A DNA stretch of 64,000 nucleotides. It comes from Flavobacterium sp. TR2 (GTDB lineage: Bacteria; Bacteroidota; Bacteroidia; Flavobacteriales; Flavobacteriaceae). Location of the stretch: contig NZ_CP104307.1 of assembly GCF_025252405.1 (NCBI RefSeq), positions 806,001-870,000 on the forward strand. The letters run 5' to 3'. Made by a program: the position numbers and the translations under genes. Positions 51,808-60,353 of the stretch are shown here, piece by piece. Below the pieces are notes generated by a model that saw only the letters and a program-made list of their open reading frames with translations, did no database searches and was not told where the DNA came from. Position 1 is the first letter of the stretch. Each line of letters begins with the position of its first letter.

Positions 51808-53589
51808 TTATAAATTCTTATCCCCTCTTAACTCGCGGTATTTTTTTCTAGCATCAACAAAGTAAATACTGTCTTGATGGTTAAAAATTACCTTTTCATA
51901 AAGCGGTTTTGCTTTTTCTACATCTTTTAGCTCGTCATTGTAAATTTCGGCTGAGAAAAACAGTGCTTCATCCACATAAATTCCGTCGCTGTGATTGTCA
52001 ATAATCTGCTGATATTGGCTTAAAGCAGAAGCAAAATCTTTCTGGCTTTCGTAAACTTTTCCTAAACGCAATAACGTTACAGCTTCTATTTCCTGACCTT
52101 TAAAGTTTTTTAGGATATTCTGAAACTGTGCTATCGCTTCTTGTTTTTTATTCTGATAAATTAAAAAATCTCCTTTTGCAAACTGCTTCAAAGCGACTTG
52201 AGTCGAGTCTGCGGCAGTATTGTCATTAATCAGTAAAAAATATTCTAGAGCATCGTTGGCAATCAACTGCGTGTTTGCTGCTTTTAACTCTTTGAATTGT
52301 TTATTCGCCCATTCAAAATCGCCTTTGTAATAACTCGTCTTTGCTGCTTTCAAACTTGCTTCGTGCGCCATGACATCATTCTTTAAATCCAATTGAATCT
52401 GCGAATAGTAAATCAGCGCCTGATTGTATTTTTCTTCCAAAAGCAAAATATCGGCCAGTTCCATTTTGGCGTCGGCTTTTTGATATTCGTTTAGATTTAA
52501 TTCTAAAGCTTTTTTGACCACTGCCTTTCCTTCTTCTGTCTTTTTTAAATTAAAAGCCAAAAAATGGGCTTGAATGATTTGCAAAGATAAGGTAAAAGGA
52601 CTGATTTCGTAAGTTGCCAGCAATTGCTTTAATTCCTGATCGATAATTGGATAATCTTTTTCCTGGGCTTTATCAATTTTAATCTGCATTAAATAGGCGT
52701 TTGACTGAATCTGCAAGCCTAAATCTTTTGTGTTTTGGAGAATGAAGTTCAGAATTTCTTCTGCTGTATCATTATCTCCTTCATTCATCGCAAACTGGCT
52801 CAAATTGACAATGCTCATCAACGATTCTGGCTCACGCTTGTAAATGGCTTTTTCTTGAATAAATGCTTTTCCAAATTCTTTCTGCTGCACATAAAACCAG
52901 CTTAGGTAATGATTCCAGAAAACATCTTGATCTTTTTGAGTTTTCAGAATTAACGCCTTACGCATTGCATCTTTAAAAGCTGTATTGTCTGTTTCGCCAT
53001 TCATGAATCGGGACAATTGCGTCTGGATCAGATTGGTGTTTTGAGGATTTGTAAAAGATTCTGTCAACAATAAATCGATCATCAAATCGGTTTTTCCCAA
53101 TTGTCCGTACAGCATTCCGATTTGAAAATTGAAGTTAAAATTGGGCTGCACCTGCATTGCGGTCTGATACGCTTTTAAGGCATATTCCAGCAATACTTTT
53201 TTCTCAAACGAACTGGCAACTCCGTAAACGTCATTTGGGTTTGCTTTTATTTTCTCGATGGCTTGTTCGTAATAATTTTTAGCTTTCGAATCGTTTTTCT
53301 GCAACTGGAAATTATATCCCAACTCAACCAAAAAAACGCCTTGTTTGTAGCGGTTGTAACGATCTTGAATAGCTTTTTCTGCGTTGGCAAATTGCTGCAA
53401 TTGCTGATAGCAATCGACGGTTCTTAAAAAATACTGCGTATTGGATGGCGCACTTCGCAAAAGCTCTTCGTAACTGATTTTAGCTTTTTCGAAATCACCT
53501 TTGTCATAGTAATATTGAGCCAGCTGCTCGTTTTGGCCAAACGCAAAACCAGAACATAACAAAACTATATAAATCAATATGTTTTTCAT
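51808..53589 (-). CDS. Secreted tetratricopeptide repeat protein
   Basis: 593 residues, ATG start. Signal peptide (ends F-A-F-G-Q). About ten TPR-like helical pairs run through the protein (Y-Y-D-K-G-D-F-E-K-A-K-I-S-Y-E-E-L-L; A-L-S-Q-Y-Q-Q-I-I-D-N-H). TPR proteins act as protein-protein scaffolds; the location is probably periplasmic. No enzymatic domain is seen. Confidence 0.87.
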   Translation of the reverse strand: MKNILIYIVLLCSGFAFGQNEQLAQYYYDKGDFEKAKISYEELLRSAPSNTQYFLRTVDCYQQLQQFANAEKAIQDRYNRYKQGVFLVELGYNFQLQKNDSKAKNYYEQAIEKIKANPNDVYGVASSFEKKVLLEYALKAYQTAMQVQPNFNFNFQIGMLYGQLGKTDLMIDLLLTESFTNPQNTNLIQTQLSRFMNGETDNTAFKDAMRKALILKTQKDQDVFWNHYLSWFYVQQKEFGKAFIQEKAIYKREPESLMSIVNLSQFAMNEGDNDTAEEILNFILQNTKDLGLQIQSNAYLMQIKIDKAQEKDYPIIDQELKQLLATYEISPFTLSLQIIQAHFLAFNLKKTEEGKAVVKKALELNLNEYQKADAKMELADILLLEEKYNQALIYYSQIQLDLKNDVMAHEASLKAAKTSYYKGDFEWANKQFKELKAANTQLIANDALEYFLLINDNTAADSTQVALKQFAKGDFLIYQNKKQEAIAQFQNILKNFKGQEIEAVTLLRLGKVYESQKDFASALSQYQQIIDNHSDGIYVDEALFFSAEIYNDELKDVEKAKPLYEKVIFNHQDSIYFVDARKKYRELRGDKNL

Positions 53590-53641
53590 ATTGCAGTTTT
53601 TTTTAAGTTTTTAGCCAAGTTTAAACTAAAAACTTAAGACT

Positions 53642-54469
53642 TTAAATTGCTACTTCTTTTTTCGATTTCCAAAAGATCAAGCCTAAACCGATCAATATAA
53701 ACGGAACGCTTAAAATCTGTCCCATATTAATCAGCATATCATTTTCAAAAGCTTCTTGATTTTCCTTGAAAAATTCAATTATAAAGCGAGCTGTAAATAA
53801 TAAAGTTAAGAAAGTTCCAAAGATTAATCCCTTTGCATTTCTGATTTTTTCAGATTTGTACATATAAAACAGAATCACGAAAATCAATACATAAGCAAAA
53901 GCTTCATACAATTGTGTTGGATGTCTCGGAATCAGATCGTCTCTCTGAAAAACTACTCCCCAATTTCCGTTGGTTGGTTTTCCGTAGATTTCAGAATTCA
54001 TAAAATTCCCCATTCTGATAAATGCCCCCGTCACAGGAACTGCAACTGCCATTTTATCTAAAAGCCCTAAAAATTGCACTTTGTATTTACGGCAGTACAA
54101 AATCATTGCTGTAATAACTCCAATCGATCCTCCGTGACTTGCCAAACCTTGATAGCCCACGAACTGGTAAGCTCCTTTAATTTTCTGGATTGGCAAAAGA
54201 ATTTCTATCGGGTGTTTGAAGAAATAATCGGGCTCATAAAAGAAACAATGCCCAAGTCTGGCACCCAAAACAGTTCCGACAATAACATAAATCAATAAAG
54301 AATCGAGATTGTCCAAAGAAAGGTTTTCTTTTTTATAAATGTTTCTAACAATATAAAAACCTAAAAGAAGCCCGCAGGCAAAAAGAGCTCCGTAATATTT
54401 AAGAGGAAAACTATCTGTAATCCAGAAAATAACCGGATCTACGTTCCAATTTAAAATTCCATTCATCAT
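53642..54469 (-). CDS. lgt: Prolipoprotein diacylglyceryl transferase
   Basis: 275 residues, ATG start (two adjacent ATG codons). The Lgt signature I-R-M-G-N-F-M-N-S-E-I-Y-G, the conserved R-H-P-T-Q-L-Y-E-A and about seven membrane helices are present. The enzyme adds diacylglycerol to the lipobox cysteine, a step needed by several lipoproteins of this window. Confidence 0.97.
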   Translation of the reverse strand: MMNGILNWNVDPVIFWITDSFPLKYYGALFACGLLLGFYIVRNIYKKENLSLDNLDSLLIYVIVGTVLGARLGHCFFYEPDYFFKHPIEILLPIQKIKGAYQFVGYQGLASHGGSIGVITAMILYCRKYKVQFLGLLDKMAVAVPVTGAFIRMGNFMNSEIYGKPTNGNWGVVFQRDDLIPRHPTQLYEAFAYVLIFVILFYMYKSEKIRNAKGLIFGTFLTLLFTARFIIEFFKENQEAFENDMLINMGQILSVPFILIGLGLIFWKSKKEVAI

Positions 54470-54499
54470 GCTCCGTTTTTTAATTTCTATAAATTAAGA

Positions 54500-54543
54500 A
54501 AACCTAACAGATTTTATCCCGAAGCTTCGGGGCTGTTAGGTTT
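54500..54543 (-). terminator. Terminator of serS
   Basis: AAACCTAACAG (54500-54510) pairs with CTGTTAGGTTT (54533-54543), with an inner CCCGAAGCTTCGGG hairpin. It lies 21 bp past the serS stop. Confidence 0.75.
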
Positions 54544-54564
54544 ATATCTTAAAAACTATTTTTT

Positions 54565-55836
54565 TTAGTTTATAATATCAAATCCACAGTAAGGACGTAA
54601 AACTTCTGGAATTACGATTCCTTCTGGAGTTTGGTAATTTTCAATAATTCCGGCCAAAACTCTAGGAAGCGCCAAAGAACTTCCGTTAAGCGTATGCGCC
54701 AGCTGATTTTTTCCTTCTTTGTCTTTAAAACGTAATTTCAAGCGGTTTGCCTGGAAAGTTTCAAAGTTAGAAACAGAACTGATTTCTAACCAGCGATCTT
54801 GTGCTGTAGAAAACACTTCAAAATCATACGTTAACGCAGATGTGAATCCCATATCTCCTCCGCAAAGGCGTAAAACTCTGTAAGGCAATTTCAATTCTTT
54901 TAAAATATCTTTTACGTGCTCAACCATTCCGTCAAGCGCCGCATAAGAGTTATCAGGATGCTCGATGCGAACGATTTCTACTTTATCAAATTGGTGCAAA
55001 CGGTTTAATCCGCGAACGTGCGCTCCGTAAGAACCTGCTTCACGGCGGAAACATGGCGTATACGCAGTTTGCAGGATCGGCAATTCGCTTTCGTTCAAAA
55101 TAACATCACGGAATAAGTTTGTAACTGGAACCTCAGCCGTCGGGATCAAATATAAATCATCAACTCCCGCATGGTACATCTGCCCTTCTTTGTCTGGCAA
55201 TTGTCCTGTTCCGTATCCTGAAGCTTCGTTTACCAAATGAGGAACCTGAACTTCGTTGTATCCTGCAGCAGTATTTTTATCTAAAAAGTAGTTGATCAAA
55301 GCACGTTGAAGCTTTGCTCCCTTGCCTTTGTAAACAGGAAATCCAGCTCCAGTGATTTTTACACCCAATTCAAAATCGATAATATCATATTTTTTAACCA
55401 ATTCCCAGTGCGGCTGTGCGCCTTCATGTAAAACAGGAATATCTCCTTCTTGGAAAACATTCAAATTGTCATCTGGAGTTTTTCCTTCAGGAACAATATC
55501 TGCCGGAAGGTTTGGCAAAGTATATAATTTATTGGTTAACTCAACAGCCAAAGCTTCTGCCTTTTCGCTCAGTTCTTTGCTTTTTTCTTTTAGTGAAACT
55601 GTTTTTTCTTTTAAGATTGCCGCTTTAGCTTTCTCGCCAGCTTTCATCAATTCACCAATATCTTTGGACAATTTATTAGATTCTGATAAAGTATTGTCTA
55701 ATTCTACCTGTGCAGCACGACGATTTTCGTCTAATTGAACCACCTCTTCCACAACGCTTTTAGCATCGATATTTCGTTTTGCTAAAGCTTTGATTACTTT
55801 CTCTTGATTGTCTCTAATAAATGCGATTTGTAACAT
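54565..55836 (-). CDS. serS: Seryl-tRNA synthetase
   Basis: 423 residues, ATG start. The N-terminal coiled-coil arm (about 30-100) that grips the tRNA is followed by the class II core: motif 2 T-P-C-F-R-R-E-A-G-S-Y-G and motif 3 N-G-S-S-L-A-L-P-R-V-L-A-G-I-I-E. Length is typical. Confidence 0.98.
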   Translation of the reverse strand: MLQIAFIRDNQEKVIKALAKRNIDAKSVVEEVVQLDENRRAAQVELDNTLSESNKLSKDIGELMKAGEKAKAAILKEKTVSLKEKSKELSEKAEALAVELTNKLYTLPNLPADIVPEGKTPDDNLNVFQEGDIPVLHEGAQPHWELVKKYDIIDFELGVKITGAGFPVYKGKGAKLQRALINYFLDKNTAAGYNEVQVPHLVNEASGYGTGQLPDKEGQMYHAGVDDLYLIPTAEVPVTNLFRDVILNESELPILQTAYTPCFRREAGSYGAHVRGLNRLHQFDKVEIVRIEHPDNSYAALDGMVEHVKDILKELKLPYRVLRLCGGDMGFTSALTYDFEVFSTAQDRWLEISSVSNFETFQANRLKLRFKDKEGKNQLAHTLNGSSLALPRVLAGIIENYQTPEGIVIPEVLRPYCGFDIIN

Positions 55837-55875
55837 AGCTTGATTTTTATAACTATTGTATTTTTATAACGGAAG

Positions 55876-55883
55876 CAAATTTA
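55876..55883 (-). promoter_or_regulatory. serS promoter element (TAAATTTG)
   Basis: It fits TAnnTTTG on the minus strand; leader about 33 nt. Confidence 0.55.
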
Positions 55884-55943
55884 AGGAAATGTTTGTTAAC
55901 AAAAGGACAAAGTTTTTCAGGAAAACCGAAATCTCTTATAAAC

Positions 55944-55972
55944 AGCAAAAGCACCTTAAAAGTGCTTCTGCT
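55944..55972 (-). terminator. Hairpin after the unknown lipoprotein gene
   Basis: AGCAAAAGCAC and GTGCTTCTGCT pair with one mismatch around a 7-nt loop; only a short T-stretch follows, so it is a weak terminator. Confidence 0.45.
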
Positions 55973-55993
55973 ATTATTTCTGTTTTGTCAAGT

Positions 55994-56908
55994 TTACTCC
56001 AAAAAACGAAGCCTGTCGTCTCTATGAAAAGCATAATCTTTACCGTTATACTTTAGCTTTTCGAATTCTTTTTTGATTTTGAGATCGCTTTTTTCTGAAA
56101 TTCCGTTTTCCAAATCATTTTCGACCGCTTCTTCATACGAGAAGTTTTTGGTTATGATCAAGTCAAAATAGCCGTTTGTTTTATGGTCAGAAAAGCTCAT
56201 TCCGGTTTCTAAAGTTTCTATTTGAAAAGTCCCGCTTCCGTTAGAATCCCCATTGGTCAATCGGATAGGATATTCGTACAAAACCTTTTTAATTTCTTTA
56301 TCTCCCAGAGTAATCAGAGTAAATTTCTTTTCCGAATACAAAACGATTCTGCTTCTAGCGCTGGCTTCGGTATAAAAAGCAATCGCTGGCGTATTTTCGT
56401 TTAGGTAAACCAAGTCTTTTAAAATATGTGATTTCGAAAACTGAATGGCTTCATTATCATAATAGCCTAGATTTTCATCAAATTCTTCGGCAATTACACT
56501 TCCGTTTTCACGATTTACAAACAAGTATTTGCGCTGATAATAATTTCCCAATTCGTCATCATCGCCCGATTTGAATGCTTTTTTATCGTGCGTTACCATG
56601 GTCAGGACAAAAAATGCCGTCTGATCATCATAGTTGATTGAACTTGACTCGTTGACTTTAATATCTGAATATTTCACATTGAGATTTGACGCCACTTTTG
56701 AGAGCAGCTGCAGATTCATTTCTTTTGAATCTTCAATTTCATCCAGATTTTTAAAAATGAGTTTTTTCAGTTGTTTTTGTCCAAAATCTTTTTCTGTCTG
56801 CGAAAACAGCTCCTGATTCTGAATTTCTGCTTCGTTTGGAACCTTTTCATTTTTCCCGCAGGAAAACAGAAACATTAAGACTCCGCTTAAAAGAATCGTT
56901 TTTTTCAT
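55994..56908 (-). CDS. Lipoprotein of unknown function
   Basis: 304 residues from ATG at 56908, which gives a proper lipoprotein signal (L-M-F-L-F-S-C, Cys17); a longer frame to 56944 starts upstream of the predicted promoter. The mature part is rich in charged residues and beta-strand patterns; I recognise no domain. It is 77 bp from the DUF4375-like gene upstream, on the same strand. Confidence 0.7.
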   Translation of the reverse strand: MKKTILLSGVLMFLFSCGKNEKVPNEAEIQNQELFSQTEKDFGQKQLKKLIFKNLDEIEDSKEMNLQLLSKVASNLNVKYSDIKVNESSSINYDDQTAFFVLTMVTHDKKAFKSGDDDELGNYYQRKYLFVNRENGSVIAEEFDENLGYYDNEAIQFSKSHILKDLVYLNENTPAIAFYTEASARSRIVLYSEKKFTLITLGDKEIKKVLYEYPIRLTNGDSNGSGTFQIETLETGMSFSDHKTNGYFDLIITKNFSYEEAVENDLENGISEKSDLKIKKEFEKLKYNGKDYAFHRDDRLRFLE

Positions 56909-56941
56909 AGGTTTTGATTTGTTAGAAATTTTAGGGCATTT

Positions 56942-56949
56942 CAAATATA
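56942..56949 (-). promoter_or_regulatory. Promoter element (TATATTTG) of the lipoprotein gene
   Basis: It matches TAnnTTTG on the minus strand; leader about 27 nt to the ATG at 56908. Confidence 0.5.
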
Positions 56950-56985
56950 TAATTTTCTTACAAACCTCAGCAGAAAAAACAAAAT

Positions 56986-57525
56986 TTAATCTCTCTTGAT
57001 TTCGTGTCCAACAAACTCTTCCAGTGTTTTAAACATTTCTTCAACCGAAAGCACTTCTGTATCGGGATGCGATTTTAAAAATGCGGCATTTAGTTCGGCC
57101 AGATTTTCATCCAACTCAAAATAAGCATTATTATTCAGCAAATCTTTAAAAGCGTTTGGGGCTTCATACTTGTCTTTTAGAAATTTCCCTAATTTAATAT
57201 TGCTCTGCAAACGCAGTTTTCGGCATTGTTCTTTAAATAACTCCAAATGCTTTTCTGCCCCAATCAGAGCCAAGCCTTCTTCAATCAATTCGTTCAATTC
57301 TTTGTTCCAACCCGAATCATGAACAAACTTCGAAAAATTCCCTTCGGCATATTTTGAAGCATAAAAGTCTAAATAATAGCTCATCAAAGCATCTTCGTGA
57401 ATTAAGTCGTCGTCAATTTTTTCTTCACGCATTAAATTGATTACCGAAATATTCGAATTGACAACGTCTTGAGGGTTTTCGCTATTTGCGGCCGTTTCTG
57501 AAATAATGATTTTACCGAATTCCAT
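56986..57525 (-). CDS. DMP19/DUF4375-like protein
   Basis: 179 residues from ATG at 57525 (a TTG ten codons upstream is less likely). The block Y-Y-L-D-F-Y-A-S-K-Y-A-E-G-N-F-S-K-F-V followed by E-E-G-L-A-L-I-G-A-E-K-H-L-E-L-F resembles the DMP19/DUF4375 family. Acidic and helical, without signal peptide. Function is unknown; the family call is moderate. Confidence 0.65.
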   Translation of the reverse strand: MEFGKIIISETAANSENPQDVVNSNISVINLMREEKIDDDLIHEDALMSYYLDFYASKYAEGNFSKFVHDSGWNKELNELIEEGLALIGAEKHLELFKEQCRKLRLQSNIKLGKFLKDKYEAPNAFKDLLNNNAYFELDENLAELNAAFLKSHPDTEVLSVEEMFKTLEEFVGHEIKRD

Positions 57526-57824
57526 TTGAATTTTATTTAAAAGATTGTTTTGCAAAGTTGCGGGAAATAATTGAATGTTTTGAGTTATTTTTCGCCTAGT
57601 TTGATCTCCATAAACGCCTGAGACTGTAATCTTTTTTAACCTAAATACAATTTTTCTGGTTTTTCATCGTTTGCCCTTACAATCTTTAACAAAAATTCCC
57701 GTTATCAATATAAATTAAAAAGTTCGTCAAAAATTGACTACCTTTAAGCAACCATTTATAAAAAAGCATATCTGTTTAAGAAATAAGACTTTACACCAAA
57801 GTTCTCCTAGCTAAAACCAAAAAC

Positions 57825-58253
57825 ATGAAACAGATTTTATTAATTTTTAGCATCCTGCTTTTGCTGGTGAGCTGTGACAATGATGAATTGCCGCAGTCTG
57901 ACGTTCCATTTGCATTAGTAGCCAAAGGAGATTCTTTTCCTAATGACCAAAGTATTGCCCAAAGGCATTTGGTTATTAAAGATGCCAAGACTTGGAATAA
58001 ATTCATGAAAGAAATGAACTTTTCGATAGAAAAGAATATTGATTTTAGCCAATATCAGGTTATTGCTGTTATTGATAAAACCCAGCCAAATGACGGGCAT
58101 TCAATAGATATTGTGGAAATGACCGAAAACCGCAATACGATAATCGTAAAAGTCGAAAAGCTGAAAAACGGTAATCTCACAAAGAAATCCTCAAGACCTT
58201 ATGATGTTGTGAAAACAGCAAAAACAGACAAAAAAGTGGTTTTTGAACAATAA
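57825..58253 (+). CDS. PrcB-like lipoprotein
   Basis: 142 residues, ATG start. Lipobox cysteine C17 (L-L-L-V-S-C). The mature part has W-N-K-F-M-K-E-M, F-S-Q-Y-Q-V-I-A-V-I-D, an N-D-G-H-S-I-D-I block and a final S-R-P-Y-D-V-V-K, the pattern of PrcB C-terminal-like domains found in small secreted Bacteroidota proteins. Role unknown. Confidence 0.7.
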   Translation: MKQILLIFSILLLLVSCDNDELPQSDVPFALVAKGDSFPNDQSIAQRHLVIKDAKTWNKFMKEMNFSIEKNIDFSQYQVIAVIDKTQPNDGHSIDIVEMTENRNTIIVKVEKLKNGNLTKKSSRPYDVVKTAKTDKKVVFEQ

Positions 58254-58275
58254 GTTTACAATCTAGAAAACATAT

Positions 58276-58485
58276 TCATTTCCTTATATTCTCCAACAGC
58301 AATTCTTTCAATTCATTAGTTTTTAAATAAATTGCTAAACGTCCAGAAAGCACTAATATTTCTTTTTCTTCTGGCGTTATTTTTACTTTGGTTTCAATAT
58401 GCGAGACATATTCGTAGAGCATTAAAAATTTCTTTGCATCAAAATCTTTAAACTTTGCTTTATCCAGAAACCTGATAATCCGCAA
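58276..58485 (-). CDS. Small hypothetical protein with TTG start, possible remnant
   Basis: 69 residues, convergent with the PrcB-like gene. The composition looks protein-like (helical, K/E/L rich; V-K-I-T-P-E-E-K-E-I-L-V-L-S-G-R-L-A-I-Y-L-K). The only start near the 5' end is TTG; the first ATG lies 21 codons inside. No promoter was seen. It may be a short gene or the end of a decayed one. Confidence 0.35.
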   Translation of the reverse strand: MRIIRFLDKAKFKDFDAKKFLMLYEYVSHIETKVKITPEEKEILVLSGRLAIYLKTNELKELLLENIRK

Positions 58486-58589
58486 ACAACATTAAAATAT
58501 TTATTAAAAATAAAACCTGTCGACGAAATACAAGAATAAACCGTAATTTTATTGCATCCAGAATTGGTTTAGCAGCAAAATAGAAAAAT

Positions 58590-59492
58590 ATGAGGGCAAG
58601 AAAAGCATTAGAATATTACGTTTTAGACGTATTCTCAAACGAAAGCTACAGGGGAAATCCGCTTTCAGTCGTTTTTACAGATGGAAATCTAAAACTAGAA
58701 ACTTATCAAGATATTTCTAAAGAATTTGGCTATTCTGAAACCTCATTTGTCTATTATTCCACAAGAGAAAAAGCGCTTGTGGTTCGTTCTTTTACTCCAA
58801 CCGGAATCGAAATCGATGGTGCAGGGCATAATTTATTGGGTGCAGTCTGCGGTGCTCTACTAAAAGGATTGGCTATTTTTGATGAGCAAAACGAAAGTGA
58901 GCCCTTTGTAATTATGAAACATTCGGCAATTCCTGTATCCGTAAGTTTTGACTTGACTACTCTTTACCCAGTGGTTCAGATGCACCAAAAATCGGCAGTT
59001 ATCAAACAAGAAATCCCAACATATAAAATTGCAGTAGCTCTGGGATTAAAGATTGAGGATTTGGATGTAAATTCTTTTGTGCCTACAATAGTTAAGACGG
59101 AAGTTGCACATATAATGGTTCCGATAAAAAACAGCCAAATATTGAATAGCTTTACTCCAGACAACCAGCTTTTAATTCAAATCTCAAAAGAATATAATTT
59201 TGAAGGTTTTTATTGTTTCACTCCCGCAGATGAAGGTGAAGAACATATAGTAGAAACAAGATTTTTTAACCCTATAATCGGAATAATCGAAGACCCGGCA
59301 ACTGGAACGGCGGCAGGACCATTAATTGGTTTTTTAACGCAAAAAAAATTTACTAAATCGGATAAGGAATATAAAATTCTTCAAGGCGTAAAGCTAAAAC
59401 AAGCTTCTATGATTGAGGTTATGAATCGTGAAGAAGATATTTTGGTAGGCGGCTCTTCAATTATAACTATGAAAGGAGAACTTTATATCTAA
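58590..59492 (+). CDS. PhzF family epimerase/isomerase-like protein
   Basis: 300 residues, ATG start. The PhzF fold is marked by D-V-F-S-N-E-S-Y-R-G-N-P-L, the conserved glutamate E50 in G-Y-S-E-T-S-F, and D-P-A-T-G-T-A-A-G near the C-terminus. Members isomerise small metabolites by acid-base catalysis; no phenazine genes are present, so the substrate is unknown. Confidence 0.92.
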   Translation: MRARKALEYYVLDVFSNESYRGNPLSVVFTDGNLKLETYQDISKEFGYSETSFVYYSTREKALVVRSFTPTGIEIDGAGHNLLGAVCGALLKGLAIFDEQNESEPFVIMKHSAIPVSVSFDLTTLYPVVQMHQKSAVIKQEIPTYKIAVALGLKIEDLDVNSFVPTIVKTEVAHIMVPIKNSQILNSFTPDNQLLIQISKEYNFEGFYCFTPADEGEEHIVETRFFNPIIGIIEDPATGTAAGPLIGFLTQKKFTKSDKEYKILQGVKLKQASMIEVMNREEDILVGGSSIITMKGELYI

Positions 59493-59494
59493 AT

Positions 59495-59529
59495 AAAAAA
59501 AGCTGCATCTAGAAAATGCAGCTTTTTTT
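59495..59529. terminator. Bidirectional terminator between phzF-like and CDGSH genes
   Basis: AGCTGCAT (59501-59508) pairs with ATGCAGCT (59516-59523), flanked by an A-run and a T-run. Confidence 0.92.
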
Positions 59530-59555
59530 ATATGTAAACCTAGAAAAGAAACTTT

Positions 59556-59783
59556 TTAGTTCGTTTTCATTGGCGGTAAATCAAACGCAACAGAATCGTG
59601 TTCAAAGTTGTTTCTGTGTGCTCCATCGCAAAATGGCTTGTTTGAAGAATGTCCGCAACGGCAAAGTCCAAGAGCAGTTCTTCCCTGTAAACCGTAAAGC
59701 GCTCCTTCTGGATCCATGATTTCAAAATCGCCTTCAATTTTGATTGATCCGTTTTTATTGATGATTAATTTAGTCTTGCTCAT
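59556..59783 (-). CDS. CDGSH iron-sulfur domain protein
   Basis: 75 residues, ATG start. It carries a single CDGSH motif with the 3Cys-1His ligands C41, C43, C52 and H56 (C-R-C-G-H-S-S-N-K-P-F-C-D-G-A-H), which binds a [2Fe-2S] cluster. It is cytosolic. The role is probably redox or cluster transfer, as in other family members. Confidence 0.95.
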   Translation of the reverse strand: MSKTKLIINKNGSIKIEGDFEIMDPEGALYGLQGRTALGLCRCGHSSNKPFCDGAHRNNFEHDSVAFDLPPMKTN

Positions 59784-60048
59784 AAAATTTGTTTTTTTTC
59801 GGATGCAAAGATTGCGAAATATATTTTGAAGATTTTGCTTGGAAGGCTAGTTTAAACTGGTTCTATTTTATGGAGGAATTACGCAGAAGAGCGCAGAGGT
59901 CTTATGCAAAGATACACTAGATTATAAGACTGAGCGGAGTCGAAGCCCCGCAAAGATTGATACTTATTTTGACGAAATAATCTCGCAAAGTTACAGAAAA
60001 GCAAAGTTTTATTTTTTTAATCTTATAGTGAAACTAAGCAAATTTGCT

Positions 60049-60120
60049 GTCAGGCTGAGCGGAGTCGAAGCCCCGTTTGCTGAATCACGTTGTGGGGGCT
60101 TCGACTCCGCTCAGCCTGAC
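60049..60120. repeat. Perfect 26-bp palindromic repeat (gtcaggctgagcgg ... gac)
   Basis: Arms of 26 bp (60049-60074 and 60095-60120) are exact reverse complements around a 20-bp spacer. A solitary half copy (tgagcggagtcgaagcccc) lies about 100 bp upstream at 59931-59949. The element is GC-richer than its surroundings. Confidence 0.9.
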
Positions 60121-60326
60121 AATCTAAAAGTTTGTTCGAGATCATTCAACTACTTTAAAAACTTTACGGTTCTGCTGCTCAGCAAAATTAAAAAGCAAAA
60201 ATTCTACCTGAATCTGCTCAATCCCAAAAACAAAATACTTAACGAATCTTTAAGCTTTTTCTTTGTGCAACGCTGTGAAATTACATACGAATCTTCGTGC
60301 CATATTAAAATCTCAATTCTATTGCT

Positions 60327-60334
60327 TATTTTTG
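60327..60334 (+). promoter_or_regulatory. metG promoter element (TATTTTTG)
   Basis: It matches TAnnTTTG, with a leader of about 13 nt to the ATG at 60354. Confidence 0.6.
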
Positions 60335-60353
60335 CACTCAATAAAATTGAATT

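Larger units (their letters stand above)
59784..60353. other. 570-bp intergenic region with repeats, upstream of metG
   Basis: No gene is convincing. It holds a half copy of the gactccgctcag-type palindrome (59929-59950), the full palindrome (60049-60120), caaag-like repeat stretches, and the metG promoter at its right end. Confidence 0.6.

Noticed and set aside
53605..53635. Hairpin between lgt and the TPR gene as lgt terminator
   Set aside because: AAGTTTTTAG/CTAAAAACTT forms a stem, but on the minus strand it is followed by A, not T; it looks like a repeat.
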